Assembly (NCBI RefSeq): GCF_001559595.1
Contig: NZ_LNTY01000059.1
Coordinates: 62,001 to 126,000, forward strand
Reading direction: 5' to 3'
Length of the DNA: 64,000 bases
Origin: Enterovibrio coralii
GTDB lineage: Bacteria > Pseudomonadota > Gammaproteobacteria > Enterobacterales > Vibrionaceae
The stretch's first letter is position 1. The number at the start of each line of letters is the position of its first letter. Positions 27,991-37,780 of this stretch are shown piece by piece. The position numbers and the translations under genes were made by a program. Below the pieces are notes generated by a model. The model was not told the DNA's origin. It saw only the letters and a list, made by a program, of their open reading frames with translations, and did not search any database.

Positions 27991-29064
27991 ATGAAGAATA
28001 AAGTCCTTTTCACAGCAGTCATTGCGCTCGGTGCTGCCGGCTATTTTGTTTGGCAGGGAGAATCCGAAGCGGCGGATAAACCTGCTCCTAATCGTGCGCG
28101 TCCAGCCGTTGCTGTTGCGACCGCACAAGTCCAAGAGCACCCTGTTGCTCGAAGCCTTTCTCTGATTGGTAATCTCAAGTCAGAAAACTCAGTGGTTATT
28201 GCGCCTGAGTTGGGCGGCAAGATTGAATCTGTGCTGGTGAAAGCAGGACAGCGCGTTGAAGAAGGCACAACACTCTTTACGTTAGATTCGGCAAAATCTC
28301 AGGCTTCATTTTCTGAAGCACAAGCATTCTATAAAGATGAACAACGTAAACTGAACGAATTCTCAAAGCTGCACAAACGTGGCGCGCTGACCAAAACTGA
28401 GCTTGATGCACAGCAAGCCAGTGTGGACATCGCTAAAGCACGTTTAGACGCGGCAACGGCCGATCTGGACGATCACAAGATCAAAGCACCGTTCTCAGGC
28501 ACTTTGGGTCTGGTTGATATCACCCGTGGCCAGTTGGTGACGGCGGGTGAAGCTCTGATAAACCTGGATGACTTGTCTTTAATGCAACTGGACGTGAATG
28601 TACCAGAGCAATACCTGAGCGAGCTAAACAAAGACATCGATGTGTCTGCGAAATCAAAAGCATGGCAAGGCAAGACGTTTGACGGTGAACTGTCAGCAGT
28701 AGACTCGCGTGTAAACAACGACTCACTGAATCTGCGTGCGCGTATCGACATCGACAATGAAGAGCGTCTGCTACGTCCGGGCATGATGATGGAAGCAACA
28801 CTGGCGTTTGAGCCGCAGGTGAATGCGATTATTCCGGTTCAGGCGATTGAATACTCAGGTACCAAGCGTTTCGTTTACCGCGTGGATGAAGCAGGTATCG
28901 CACACCGCACCGAAGTGAAATTGGGCGCGCGTGTTGAAAACTTCGTGACCGTTGAGAGCGGATTGGATCTGGGCGACCGCATTGTTGTTCAAGGTCTGGT
29001 AAGTATGCGTGACGGCACAAAAGTGAATGATCTGACTGCGGCGGCGAAGGGCGAGGGCAAATAA
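27991..29064 (+). CDS. RND efflux periplasmic adaptor subunit
   Basis: A 357-residue membrane fusion protein of the AcrA/MexE class. An N-terminal hydrophobic anchor (residues 4-20) is followed by the lipoyl half-motifs GGKIESVLVKAGQRVEEGTTLFTLDS near residue 70 and KAPFSGTLGLVDITRGQLV near 165, a coiled-coil hairpin between them, and a beta-barrel/membrane-proximal part. The start at 27991 is chosen because the signal begins there; a longer frame to 27829 would add 54 unlikely residues. It ends directly at the start of the RND pump gene, so the two are co-translated. No outer-membrane channel gene is next to them. Confidence 0.9.
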   Translation: MKNKVLFTAVIALGAAGYFVWQGESEAADKPAPNRARPAVAVATAQVQEHPVARSLSLIGNLKSENSVVIAPELGGKIESVLVKAGQRVEEGTTLFTLDSAKSQASFSEAQAFYKDEQRKLNEFSKLHKRGALTKTELDAQQASVDIAKARLDAATADLDDHKIKAPFSGTLGLVDITRGQLVTAGEALINLDDLSLMQLDVNVPEQYLSELNKDIDVSAKSKAWQGKTFDGELSAVDSRVNNDSLNLRARIDIDNEERLLRPGMMMEATLAFEPQVNAIIPVQAIEYSGTKRFVYRVDEAGIAHRTEVKLGARVENFVTVESGLDLGDRIVVQGLVSMRDGTKVNDLTAAAKGEGK

Positions 29065-32000
29065 ATGTGGCTCTCGGACGTCTCCGTTAAGCGACCGGTC
29101 GTCGCTATCGTTCTGAGCTTGCTGCTGATGGTATTCGGTATCGTTTCCTTCAGTAAGCTTGCCGTACGTGAATACCCTGATATCGACAGCCCTGTCGTGT
29201 CTGTTATGACCATCTATTCTGGCGCGTCAGCCAGTATTATGGAAAGTCAGATCACACAGGTACTGGAAGATGAGCTGTCAGGCATCAGCGGTATTGAAGA
29301 AATTACCTCTGTTAGCCGTAATGGTGTGTCGCGCATTACCGTTGAATTCAATATTGATTGGGATTTAACGGAAGGTGTGAGTGACGTACGTGACGCCGTT
29401 GCGCGTGCACAGCGTCGTCTGCCTGACGAAGCCAACGAACCAATTGTGTCGAAATCGAACGGTTCGGGTGAAGCCTCTATTTATATAAACCTTGCTTCAT
29501 CAGAAATGGACCGCACCCAGATGACCGAATACGCGCAGCGCGTATTGGAAGACAAGTTCGGTTTGTTGAATGGCGTGAGCTCGGTGGAGCTTTACGGTGC
29601 ACTGTATAAAGTCATGTATGTGCGTCTTGACCCTGTTCTGATGGCAGGTCGCGGCGTTACAACGCAAGACATTACTGCGGCATTGCGTAGTGAAAACTTA
29701 GAAAGCCCAGGCGGTGAAATCCGTAACGACATCACCAAGATGACGGTGCGTACTGAACGTCTTTACCAAACGCCAGAAGACTTTGATTATCTGGTGGTTC
29801 GCACGGCAAGTGATGGCAGCCCAATCTACCTGAAAGACGTTGCTGACGTTTACATTGGCTCGCAGAACGAAAACGCGACCTACAAGAACAACGGCATCAA
29901 CAACCTGAGCTTAGGTATTGTGCCTCAGTCAGATGCAAACCCACTGGATGTGGCCGTTGGTGTTCGTAAGTTGGTTGAAGAGATGCAGCCGTTTCTGCCT
30001 GTGGGTACCAGCCTTTGGGTTGACTATGACTCGACGGTATTCATCGAGCGCTCGATTGCCGAAGTGTACAGCACCCTGTTTGTGACGGGGGGGCTGGTTA
30101 TTCTGATCCTGTACATCTTTATCGGTCAGGCGCGAGCAACGCTGATCCCTGCGGTCACCGTGCCTGTTTCACTGATTTCGGCATTTATCGCTGCGTACTT
30201 CTTTGGTTTCTCTATCAACTTGCTGACCTTGATGGCCTTGATTCTTGCTATCGGTCTGGTGGTGGATGACGCCATCGTTGTTGTGGAAAACATGTTCCAC
30301 CACCTTGAGAAAGGTGATACGCCGCTGGTGGCTGCGTTTAACGGCACCCGTGAAGTGGGCTTTGCTGTTGTGGCAACAACTGCGGTACTGGTGATGGTGT
30401 TCCTGCCGATCTCCTTTATGGATGGTATGGTCGGCAAGATGTTCACTGAGTTTGCCGTATTGCTGGCAATGGCGGTGATCTTCTCCTCTGTGGTTGCACT
30501 GACGCTGACGCCTGTTCTCGGCAGTAAGATCCTGAAAGCGAACGTGAAGCGTGGTGCCTTCAACCGCATGGTTGATAGCTTGTTCGAACACCTTGAGAAC
30601 GGCTACCGCAAAGTGGTGAGCTTCTCCGTCAAAGCGCGTTTCGCAGCACCATTGGTGATTATCGCGTGTATCGCAGGTAGTTATGGCCTGATGAAAGTGC
30701 TGCCAGCAGAGCTGGTGCCACAAGAAGACCGCGGCGTGCTAATGGCGTTTGTAAAAGGCGCAGAAGGCACAGCGTACAATCGTATGGTCGGCAACATGGA
30801 AGAAGTCGAGCGTCGTCTTCTGCCACTGGTTGATGAAGGTCTTTTAACCTCTATCAGCTTGCAAGCTCCGGCATTCGGCGGCATGGCGGGTGACCAGACT
30901 GGCTTTGTGATCATGCAGCTAGAAGACTGGGACAACCGTGACGTGACGGCAGGTTATGTGCTCGGCCGTGTTCAAACCGCACTGGCTGGCATTCCTGACA
31001 TCTTCGTTCGCGCCTTTATTCCGGGTTTCCGTGGTGGTTCGAGTGAGCCTGTTCAGTTTGTTCTTGGTGGTCCAGATTACAAAGAGCTAAACAAATGGGC
31101 GCAAGTGCTGCTTGATGAAGCCAAAGCGAGCCCAATTCTGCAAGGTGCCGATTTGGACTACGCAGAAACCACGCCTGAATTGGTGGTGAAAATCGACCGC
31201 AAGCGCGCAGCCGAGCTAGGCATTAGCGTGGACGAAGTGTCTAACACCATGGAAATCATGCTGGGCGGCACAACGGAAACCACCTTCGTGGACCGTGGTG
31301 AAGAGTTTGATGTTTACCTGCGTGGTGATGAAGCGCGTTTCAGCAGCAAAGATGACCTAAGCCAGATTTACATGCGTACTCGCACTGGCGATCTGGTGAG
31401 CTTGGATACCTTGGCGGAAGTGGAAGAAGTGGCTTCGGCGCAAATGCTTCGTCACTTTAACAAGCAAAAGGCAATCACGCTGAAAGCGAACTTGGGCGAT
31501 GGCTACACGCTAGGCGATGCGCTGGCGTTTTTGGATGGCAAAGCGATTGAGCTGCTTCCTTCTGACATCACCATCAGCTACGCGGGTGAATCAGCCGAGT
31601 TCAAAGACAACCAAAGCAGCATGCTGGTGGTCTTTGGTCTAGCACTCTTGGTTGCTTACCTTGTGCTTGCCGCGCAGTTTGAAAGCTTCGTCAACCCGTT
31701 GGTTGTTATGCTAACCGTACCTATGGGCGTATTTGGCGGCTTGGTCGGTCTGCAATTCGCGGGGCTTGGCCTCAATATATACTCGCAAATCGGCATGATC
31801 ATGTTGATCGGTATGGTAACCAAAAACGGTATTTTGATCGTTGAGTTTGCCAACCAGTTGCGTGACCGTGGTGTAGCGTTTGAGCAAGCGATCATTGATG
31901 CCTCTGTGCGTCGTCTTCGCCCAATCATGATGACAGCATTCACTACCATCATCGGCGCAATTCCTCTGATTGTGTCGACAGGTGCAGGCTTTGAAAGCCG

Positions 32001-32193
32001 CGTGGCAGTGGGTACCGTTATCTTTGCCGGTATGTCGTTTGCAACGGCGGTAACGCTCATCGTTATCCCTGCAATGTATCGACTGCTGTCTGCGAAGACA
32101 CAATCACCGGGTTACGTCGAAGCGCAATTGAACGCTGAGCTTGAAGCCATGCAGCCGCATCGCCACAGTCACGGTGATTTCAAAGTGCAATAA
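29065..32193 (+). CDS. RND family multidrug efflux permease
   Basis: A 1042-residue proton-driven inner-membrane pump of the HAE1 RND family. It starts MWLSDVSVKRPVVAIVLSLLL, has the conserved AVREYPDIDSPVVSV early motif, the central GLVVDDAIVVVENMFHHLE in TM4 with the two aspartates of proton relay, and the late TKNGILIVEFANQLRDRG and RLRPIMMTAFTTIIGAIPL motifs. The length is that of AcrB-type pumps. It follows the adaptor gene without a gap. Substrates cannot be read from sequence. Confidence 0.94.
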   Translation: MWLSDVSVKRPVVAIVLSLLLMVFGIVSFSKLAVREYPDIDSPVVSVMTIYSGASASIMESQITQVLEDELSGISGIEEITSVSRNGVSRITVEFNIDWDLTEGVSDVRDAVARAQRRLPDEANEPIVSKSNGSGEASIYINLASSEMDRTQMTEYAQRVLEDKFGLLNGVSSVELYGALYKVMYVRLDPVLMAGRGVTTQDITAALRSENLESPGGEIRNDITKMTVRTERLYQTPEDFDYLVVRTASDGSPIYLKDVADVYIGSQNENATYKNNGINNLSLGIVPQSDANPLDVAVGVRKLVEEMQPFLPVGTSLWVDYDSTVFIERSIAEVYSTLFVTGGLVILILYIFIGQARATLIPAVTVPVSLISAFIAAYFFGFSINLLTLMALILAIGLVVDDAIVVVENMFHHLEKGDTPLVAAFNGTREVGFAVVATTAVLVMVFLPISFMDGMVGKMFTEFAVLLAMAVIFSSVVALTLTPVLGSKILKANVKRGAFNRMVDSLFEHLENGYRKVVSFSVKARFAAPLVIIACIAGSYGLMKVLPAELVPQEDRGVLMAFVKGAEGTAYNRMVGNMEEVERRLLPLVDEGLLTSISLQAPAFGGMAGDQTGFVIMQLEDWDNRDVTAGYVLGRVQTALAGIPDIFVRAFIPGFRGGSSEPVQFVLGGPDYKELNKWAQVLLDEAKASPILQGADLDYAETTPELVVKIDRKRAAELGISVDEVSNTMEIMLGGTTETTFVDRGEEFDVYLRGDEARFSSKDDLSQIYMRTRTGDLVSLDTLAEVEEVASAQMLRHFNKQKAITLKANLGDGYTLGDALAFLDGKAIELLPSDITISYAGESAEFKDNQSSMLVVFGLALLVAYLVLAAQFESFVNPLVVMLTVPMGVFGGLVGLQFAGLGLNIYSQIGMIMLIGMVTKNGILIVEFANQLRDRGVAFEQAIIDASVRRLRPIMMTAFTTIIGAIPLIVSTGAGFESRVAVGTVIFAGMSFATAVTLIVIPAMYRLLSAKTQSPGYVEAQLNAELEAMQPHRHSHGDFKVQ

Positions 32194-32332
32194 TTGACAG
32201 TGTATTAAACGCTTAAATTGCACTGAAAAATCAATGCCAGTCCCTGAAAAGGGGCTGGCATTTTCTTTATGGATTGCACAAGCACTGGTATGGTTATCGG
32301 GTAAACCAAAAAAACACTATAGGAAGAGAGTC

Positions 32333-32650
32333 ATGTCAGAGAAATTGACGCAAGAACAACAAGATCAACTGGATGCAGCGACATTCCGTCGTTTTCTGTC
32401 TCACCTAGACAACAACAAAGATGTGCAGAATATCGACCTGATGATCCTTGCTGACTTTTGCCGCAACTGCCTTGGCAAATGGTACAAAGCCGAAGCCGAC
32501 AAGCTGGGTGTGGATGTGAGCGATGACGAAGCGCGTGAGCGCGTTTACGGCATGCCTTACAGCGAGTGGAAAGCCAACCACCAAACGCCTGCGACTGATG
32601 AGCAAATGGCCGCATACAATGCGCGTCAAGAAGCGAAAAAGAACAAGTAA
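32333..32650 (+). CDS. DUF1244 family protein
   Basis: A 105-residue cytoplasmic protein with the DUF1244 core FRRFLSHLDNNKDVQNIDLMILADFCRNCLGKWY and the YGMPYSEWKANHQTPAT tail. The family is widespread in proteobacteria with unknown function. The ATG at 32333 has an AGGAAGAG ribosome site nine bases upstream; the longer frame from 32234 is unlikely. A terminator follows. Confidence 0.85.
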   Translation: MSEKLTQEQQDQLDAATFRRFLSHLDNNKDVQNIDLMILADFCRNCLGKWYKAEADKLGVDVSDDEARERVYGMPYSEWKANHQTPATDEQMAAYNARQEAKKNK

Positions 32651-32656
32651 AATGAC

Positions 32657-32685
32657 AGAAAAGCACCGAAAGGTGCTTTTCTTTT
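32657..32685 (+). terminator. bidirectional terminator after the DUF1244 gene
   Basis: Stem AGAAAAGCACC and GGTGCTTTTCT with loop GAAA, followed by TTTT. It lies just before the 3' end of the convergent MsrA-like gene. Confidence 0.85.
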
Positions 32686-33196
32686 AACGGGCAGAAAGCG
32701 TTCCTTGGATAAACTCTGAAGCTGTTACTGACAGCAAGTGTGGGTGACTGAGTGCCAAAGCCTGTAGCTTTGGAAAAATGGTTCGCTGACAAAACGGTTT
32801 CTCCGGCTGTCGCCAGAAATAATCTTGCTGCGTATTTTTCGTTGGATAGAAAGCGACGAAAGGGCGTATTTCGGTAATAACTGGCTCGTCAAACGCCTTT
32901 TCACACTTACGCAAGGCAGCCGTAACGAGAGCTTCATCATTCGGTGAAACCGGATATATGGCACTCGGGTATTTTGCACGGCCGCTGTGGTTTGAGGTAC
33001 TTGCGTGCGTGGCTAGATGAACACCGACGAAGTCTTTCAGCGAGAGAGATGAGACGTCCACGAAACAAAACACGGCTTCGCAATGCTGGCCACTGCTTGA
33101 TTTCACAAACCCTTGCTCAACGCGACTCACGCCGTTCAACGAACGAAAGACGGCTTCCATACACCAATAACACGTTCCACTGACCGCGATATACAT
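32684..33196 (-). CDS. MsrA-like (peptide-methionine sulfoxide reductase family) protein
   Basis: A 170-residue protein that starts MYIAVSGTCYWCMEAVFRSLNGV, an echo of the MsrA active-site motif GCFWCxE with the catalytic cysteine kept and F changed to Y. The ATHASTSNHSGRAKYPSAIYP stretch matches MsrA's HDPTTLNRQGNDVGTQYRSAIY in layout. The family GxQYR core is altered (GRAKYPS), so this may be a diverged MsrA with changed activity. The ATG at 33194-33196 is preceded by AGAGGGGCGA. A longer frame to 33370 has no homology. Confidence 0.7.
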   Translation of the reverse strand: MYIAVSGTCYWCMEAVFRSLNGVSRVEQGFVKSSSGQHCEAVFCFVDVSSLSLKDFVGVHLATHASTSNHSGRAKYPSAIYPVSPNDEALVTAALRKCEKAFDEPVITEIRPFVAFYPTKNTQQDYFWRQPEKPFCQRTIFPKLQALALSHPHLLSVTASEFIQGTLSAR

Positions 33197-33630
33197 ATCG
33201 TCGCCCCTCTTTATCTTGGTTCTGAGTAAACCTGAGTCATGGCCGTTTTCTTTCAAATAACGCGAAATGCTCTGTGCTTCAGTGAAGGATAGAGTGTTTT
33301 GAGTGCGAAAAGTTGTGAAGAAAAAGTGACGACATGCATTGATTTCGCTTACTCGCAACGCATTTGGCATCTAACTGTGACACTGATTCACCAAGGTTTT
33401 TTCAATCTCTCAACTCTCTCGCAAATCACCCAATTGATGGAAGGTTTCCTTCTGATAGTGTCTGTATTTCAAGACGATTTTTGCTGGGTACTGGTATATT
33501 TTGCTGCCTCCAGCATGCACTACCGTTTGTTGGTGGCAAGGTTATTTGAGCAGCTTTCCTTCGCTTCAGCGACACCTCCATTTAAAGTGAATGAAAGCCA
33601 CTACCACCTTTTTTTAAAATAGGGATAACA
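33197..33630. other. gene-free stretch between MsrA-like and DUF805 genes
   Basis: A 434-base gap between divergent genes. A 107-codon plus-strand frame (33299-33622) crosses it, but it has no ribosome site, no family resemblance and a random-looking composition, so I do not call it. The stretch should hold two promoters that I could not place. Confidence 0.4.
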
Positions 33631-33990
33631 GTGAAAGACGTACTATTTTCGTTTAAAGGACGCATCGGTCGTAAACAATTTTGGCTTGGTTCGCTGGTGA
33701 TGCTTATTCAAAACATCATTCTTTTCATCGCTTTTTCAATGACTTTTGACATGACGACAAACATGCCAACGGTTGCTGGATTTGGCATTCTGGCGGTGAC
33801 TATGGTGTTGAGCATTTGGGAGGCATTGGCACTGTATGTGAAACGCCTGCATGATCGAAACAAGAGCGGTTGGTGGGTGCTGATTGGTATTATTCCAGTT
33901 ATTGGTGCGCTATGGCTGTTGATTGATTGTGGTTTCTTGAAAGGCGCAAACGGTGAGAACGTTTTTGGTGCCAACCCAAGATTTGCGTAA
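33631..33990 (+). CDS. DUF805 family inner-membrane protein
   Basis: A 119-residue membrane protein with the DUF805 start FKGRIGRKQFWLG, a central KRLHDRNKSGWW motif near residue 70 and three to four hydrophobic segments. It starts with GTG at 33631, preceded by a GGGATAA string. The E. coli relatives are YhaH/YhaI, of unknown function. It is monocistronic. Confidence 0.88.
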   Translation: MKDVLFSFKGRIGRKQFWLGSLVMLIQNIILFIAFSMTFDMTTNMPTVAGFGILAVTMVLSIWEALALYVKRLHDRNKSGWWVLIGIIPVIGALWLLIDCGFLKGANGENVFGANPRFA

Positions 33991-34035
33991 TTACCTGATT
34001 GATGAAATCTTGGTTCGCTCTGAATCAGAGATAAA

Positions 34036-34066
34036 AAACGGCAAAACAGTGTTTGTTTTGCCGTTT
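34036..34066. terminator. bidirectional terminator between DUF805 gene and queC
   Basis: Perfect 13-bp stem AAACGGCAAAACA and TGTTTTGCCGTTT with a five-base loop, between convergent genes. Confidence 0.85.
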
Positions 34067-34086
34067 ATCAGACGTTTGAAACGATA

Positions 34087-34767
34087 TTATTTACTGTTCA
34101 AAGACGCCATCACATTTTCTTTGTCGTTTAGGTAGCTGACCAAACCTTTTTGGCGAAGGTCGCATGCCGGGCAATCACCACAACCACTGCCAATCACACC
34201 GTTGTAGCAAGTCAGGGTTTGGTCGCGAACGAAGTCCAACTTGCCGAATTTGTCTGCCAATGCCCATGTTTCTGCTTTGTTCAGCCACATCAGCGGTGTG
34301 CGGATATCCAATTGACGATCCATGCCCAGCACCAGAGCGTTATTCATCGCTTGTACAAAATCATTGCGACAATCTGGATAGCCAGAGAAGTCGGTTTCAC
34401 ACACTCCAGTGATCACTGCTTCTGCACCGAGTTGATAGGCGTAGATACCCGCCAGTGTCAGGAACAGGATATTGCGCCCCGGCACAAAAGAGTTAGGCAG
34501 GCCATTTTCCTGAAGTTCATGAGAAACAGGAATGTTATCGCGAGTCAGTGAGCTGATCGCAAGCTCATTCAGTAGGCCGACATCCATCACTTTGTGCGAA
34601 GTCGCACCCAGTGCGTTTGCAACATCACGCGCCACGTCGATTTCTTGTTTGTGGCGTTGGTTATAGTCGAACGTAATACAGTGTACTTCGTCAAACTCAG
34701 ACAGAGCTTGAATCAGACATGTTGTTGAGTCTTGGCCACCACTGAAGACGACTACCGCTTTTTTCAT
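34087..34767 (-). CDS. queC: 7-cyano-7-deazaguanine synthase
   Basis: A 226-residue enzyme that converts 7-carboxy-7-deazaguanine to preQ0 with ATP and ammonia, a step in queuosine synthesis. It has the PP-loop SGGQDSTT near residue 8 and the C-terminal zinc site C...GCGDCPACDLR near residues 187-200. The conserved NSFVPGRNILFLTLAG and TGVCETDFSGYPDCR are present. The start at 34765-34767 gives MKKAVVVFSGG as in E. coli. No other queuosine genes are adjacent, and I saw no clear preQ1 riboswitch upstream. Confidence 0.94.
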   Translation of the reverse strand: MKKAVVVFSGGQDSTTCLIQALSEFDEVHCITFDYNQRHKQEIDVARDVANALGATSHKVMDVGLLNELAISSLTRDNIPVSHELQENGLPNSFVPGRNILFLTLAGIYAYQLGAEAVITGVCETDFSGYPDCRNDFVQAMNNALVLGMDRQLDIRTPLMWLNKAETWALADKFGKLDFVRDQTLTCYNGVIGSGCGDCPACDLRQKGLVSYLNDKENVMASLNSK

Positions 34768-35090
34768 GGCTAAATCCTTAACCGGAGAGTTCATTTGCTT
34801 GTGGCGAAGTGTAATACTTACGAACAAAAATTTCTCCCGTTTCAGAGGGGAGTAGTCGAGTTAGAATTTAGACCCTATTTAAACCATCATGAGCTTTTTG
34901 TCTTCTCGCCCAAGATCGCCCTGCCGTCGGTCGCGAATGTCTTGGTTACGTGCTATGGGCTGAATTGTGGGCAAAAATTCTTGTTTTTTTATGATGTAAG
35001 GTTAAACTTTTGGTAACCGTTAGTAAGTGCACACATGTGACTTTATGAGTGCATTTTTTACGAGATGTAGCGGTTCAAAAGGGGGCAGAT
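34768..35090. other. gene-free stretch upstream of queC
   Basis: A 323-base gap between divergent genes, AT-rich towards the right. It must hold the promoters of queC and of the small gene at 35091. I found no hairpin or riboswitch fold I could support. Confidence 0.4.
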
Positions 35091-35267
35091 ATGTTTTGGA
35101 ACAAAAAACCAAAAAATGATTCACTTGAGCAAGTATTGAAAGACAACAAAAACAAGTTCAAGGTTAGTCAAGATGGTTTTATCTCCATCGATCTTTCGTC
35201 CAAAGAGGCGATTAAGGCCATTAAAAAACAAGTAGATAAAATTGAGGATATTGCTGTCAAAGCATGA
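35091..35267 (+). CDS. small hydrophilic protein, 58 residues
   Basis: A short lysine-rich protein starting MFWNKKPKNDSLEQVLK, with a strand-like middle FKVSQDGFISIDLSS and an amphipathic helix at the end. I know no family. A GGGGGCAG ribosome site lies before the ATG, and the stop overlaps the start of the next gene by four bases (ATGA), so it is probably real and coupled to the membrane protein downstream. Confidence 0.6.
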   Translation: MFWNKKPKNDSLEQVLKDNKNKFKVSQDGFISIDLSSKEAIKAIKKQVDKIEDIAVKA

Positions 35268-36108
35268 GTGCGGTTTTCATATTATTAGTGCTTGTTTCTG
35301 GCTTTGTTTTCACTAGCCTTCATGTCCCAGCGCGGTTTAAGCAAAAGCGAACAACTGGCTGGGATTCTTATTTTTATGTAGTAGCTTGGGGAACTTTTTG
35401 GGGTTTTTTTAGTGCTGTTGTGTGCGTGTTAATTGATTACTTCGATTACATTGCGTTAACCCTTGACCTCTTTGATATCAAGCTAAAAGATTTTTCTAAA
35501 CTGCAGTCCAACCTGATGATGTTAGAGTTATTTCTTGGGCGTTTCTATCGATTTCGCTAGCATCTACTTTTGGCGTTTTATCTCGATTTTATTACACGAT
35601 ATTCTCGGATAGAAAGCTCAAACACATAGCAAAAATTGCCAAAAATGACCATCGAGATGCTTTTATTCTTGAAGCGTCGGCAACGCAACAACCGATTTTG
35701 GTTACGATGGGGTCTAGGAAGTGCTATGTCGGTATATGTTTTGGCGAAGCTGGTTTTGATGATGGCGGCTGTGAGCACGTTTCAATTCTGCCTTTACTAA
35801 GTGGGTATCGAGACAAAGACAACCTATCTTTGGAAATCAAAACGAACTATCACGTTCATTTTGAAGATCATGATATTTACTCAGGAAAGCACGACAGTTT
35901 AACAGTTAATCACTTTCGCGTGATAATCCCTAAATCTGAGATAGAGTCATACTCATTTTTTGATGTCGATACTTTCAAACTCTTCAAGAAAGTGGAGAAA
36001 GAGTGTAGTGAACATGGTTCGGACAGTAATATAGGCATCCCAAACTCATCTTATGATGGTGAGTCGGCCGAAGAAAGTTATCGTAGTTTTAGTCAAGAGC
36101 CGGCGTAA
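35264..36108 (+). CDS. unknown membrane-anchored protein, apparent frameshift near 35534
   Basis: After correction, a 281-residue protein with membrane segments near residues 3-20, 43-65 and 88-110 and a soluble C-terminal half (about residues 130-281). The frame from 35264 stops at 35560 after FLGRFYRFR. Adding one G in the GGG at about 35536 gives FLGAFLSISLASTFGVLSRFYYTIF, a plausible third membrane segment, and joins the downstream frame to 36108. I recognise no family. Translation is coupled to the small gene upstream. Confidence 0.55.
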
Positions 36109-36198
36109 ATAGGTAGCCTTGGAGAAAACATAGAGAGTTGACGACGTTACTAGTTCAACCGCCACTATACTCTAGAGTGCAAATGATAGGAATGAAGC

Positions 36199-36216
36199 CC
36201 AGCGACTACTCGCTGG
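36199..36216. terminator. hairpin between convergent genes
   Basis: Stem CCAGCG and CGCTGG, extended by flanking AAGC/GCTT-like bases; a short T run follows on the plus side. It lies between the unknown gene ending at 36108 and the sulfatase ending at 36227. Confidence 0.5.
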
Positions 36217-36226
36217 CTTTGAATTA

Positions 36227-37725
36227 TTAAGCTTTCGGCTTGGCGTAATGGTTTAGCAGAATGTTATCGCTTTCAATGTCCTTGCGGTATTCGGCATACG
36301 CTTGGTCATTGAATTCAGCTTCTCTTTGTATTCAGCTTTACCGATCAGGTTGTACACTTCGTACGGATCTTCTTCGATGTTGAACAGGTACTTACCTTTG
36401 CCATCACGGTCAACGATCAGTTTGTAATCGTCGATACGCACTGCGTATTCGTTGATTGGATCATCTTGGTATGGCATGTCGATGGTCCAAACCATTGGCT
36501 TGGTACGAGCCACCTCTTTACCTTCGAACGCATCAGTGATTGACACACCATCGATCACGCGGTCTGTTGGAAGATCGAAACCGATCATCTTAGACAGCGT
36601 CGGTACCACATCCAGCCCGTAAACTGGTTCGTGAGATTGTGATGCCGCATTGATGCCAGGGCCTGCCATGATCATCGGAACGCGGATGCCGCCTTCAAAC
36701 AGGTTGTCTTTACGGCCACGTAGACCGCCCGTTTCACCTGCCATGTTCAGTTCCCAAGGCTTACGCGCTTCGCGGGTAACAGGGCCATTGTCTGATGAGA
36801 ACAGGAAGATGGTGTTGTCGTATTCACCCATCTCTTTCAGCTTGGCAACGATACGGCCAACCTGTGCATCCATGTAGGTGATGTTGGCGTAGTATTCGCC
36901 TTGACCACGGTATGGCTGTCCTTTCCAATCCCAGTGGTACAGATCTGGGTTTTCTTTGGCAAATTCAGTGATGTGGTCACTGTACATGTCCAAATATTCT
37001 TTTGGCGATGCGATTGGGGTGTGAACTTCTGGGAATGGCACGTACAGGAAGAACGGGTCTTCTTTGTTGATGCTGCTCAGCCACTCGATAGATTCATCAG
37101 CAACGATTCCACCTGCAAAATCATCGGTCTCACCAACAGGCTTACCGTTACGAATGAAGTTGTCTGGGTAAATCTTGCCATGGCGTAGGCTGCCATCGGC
37201 GCGAGGTTTTTCTACTTTTGCGTTTTTCTGCCAGCCAGCATACATCGCGAATGAGTAGTCAAAGCCCAGATCGGCTGCTTGTGGGTGCTCAGTCATGTGC
37301 GCGCCACCGTTCAGGTGCACTTTGCCCATCAATGCCGTGTTATAGCCTTCATCTTTCAGCATGTGTGCCAGCGTGCGCTCACCCCAGCCAATGTGTACGT
37401 TTTGGCTGTCTGGGATCCAAGAGCGAATACCGGTACGGTATGGCGTACGACCCGTCAACAGACCTGCACGAGAAGGCGAACAAAGTGGAGCAGGTGCATA
37501 GTACTGGGTGAACTTGATACCTTCCTGAGCCAGCTTATCAATGTTCGGCGTTTTCACGATTTGGTGGCCGTACGACGCAAGGTCGCCATAGCCCAAATCA
37601 TCAACGTAGAAAATCACAACGTTTGGCTTTTCTGCCGTTTTAGCTGGTGTTGCTGGGTTACTGGCACACGCAGTCGTCGCCAGTGCTGCCAGTGCAATGG
37701 CACTCGCTAGTTTGGTTTTTCTCAT
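36227..37725 (-). CDS. type I sulfatase lipoprotein, apparent frameshift near 36316
   Basis: A 499-residue (corrected) formylglycine-dependent sulfatase. The start carries a lipoprotein-like signal with TTACAS near residue 20. The maturation motif is LCSPSRAGLLTGR near residue 81, where Cys becomes formylglycine. VDDLGYGDLASYG near residue 42 and SSDNGPVTREARKPW near 310 supply metal ligands. The frame ends early in unrelated residues (stop at 36253); adding one G to the CTGAATTC string on the coding strand gives the tail KLEFNDQAYAEYRKDIESD and a stop at 36227. The next gene is its radical SAM maturase. The natural substrate (algal or host sulfated glycan) is unknown. Confidence 0.87.
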
Positions 37726-37780
37726 TGTTATTACTCTTAGTTTTAAGTCGTCCTTTAAATAAAAAAGAGCGTCACGTTAT

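Noticed and set aside
30169..30723. Long antisense frames over the RND pump gene
   Set aside because: Mirror of the strongly biased coding strand; rich in His and Gln without protein-like pattern.
33299..33622. 107-codon open frame upstream of the DUF805 gene
   Set aside because: No ribosome site, no recognisable family, odd composition and overlap with likely promoter DNA.
34768..35090. preQ1 riboswitch upstream of queC
   Set aside because: I looked for the short H-type pseudoknot near the queC start and found no convincing fold.
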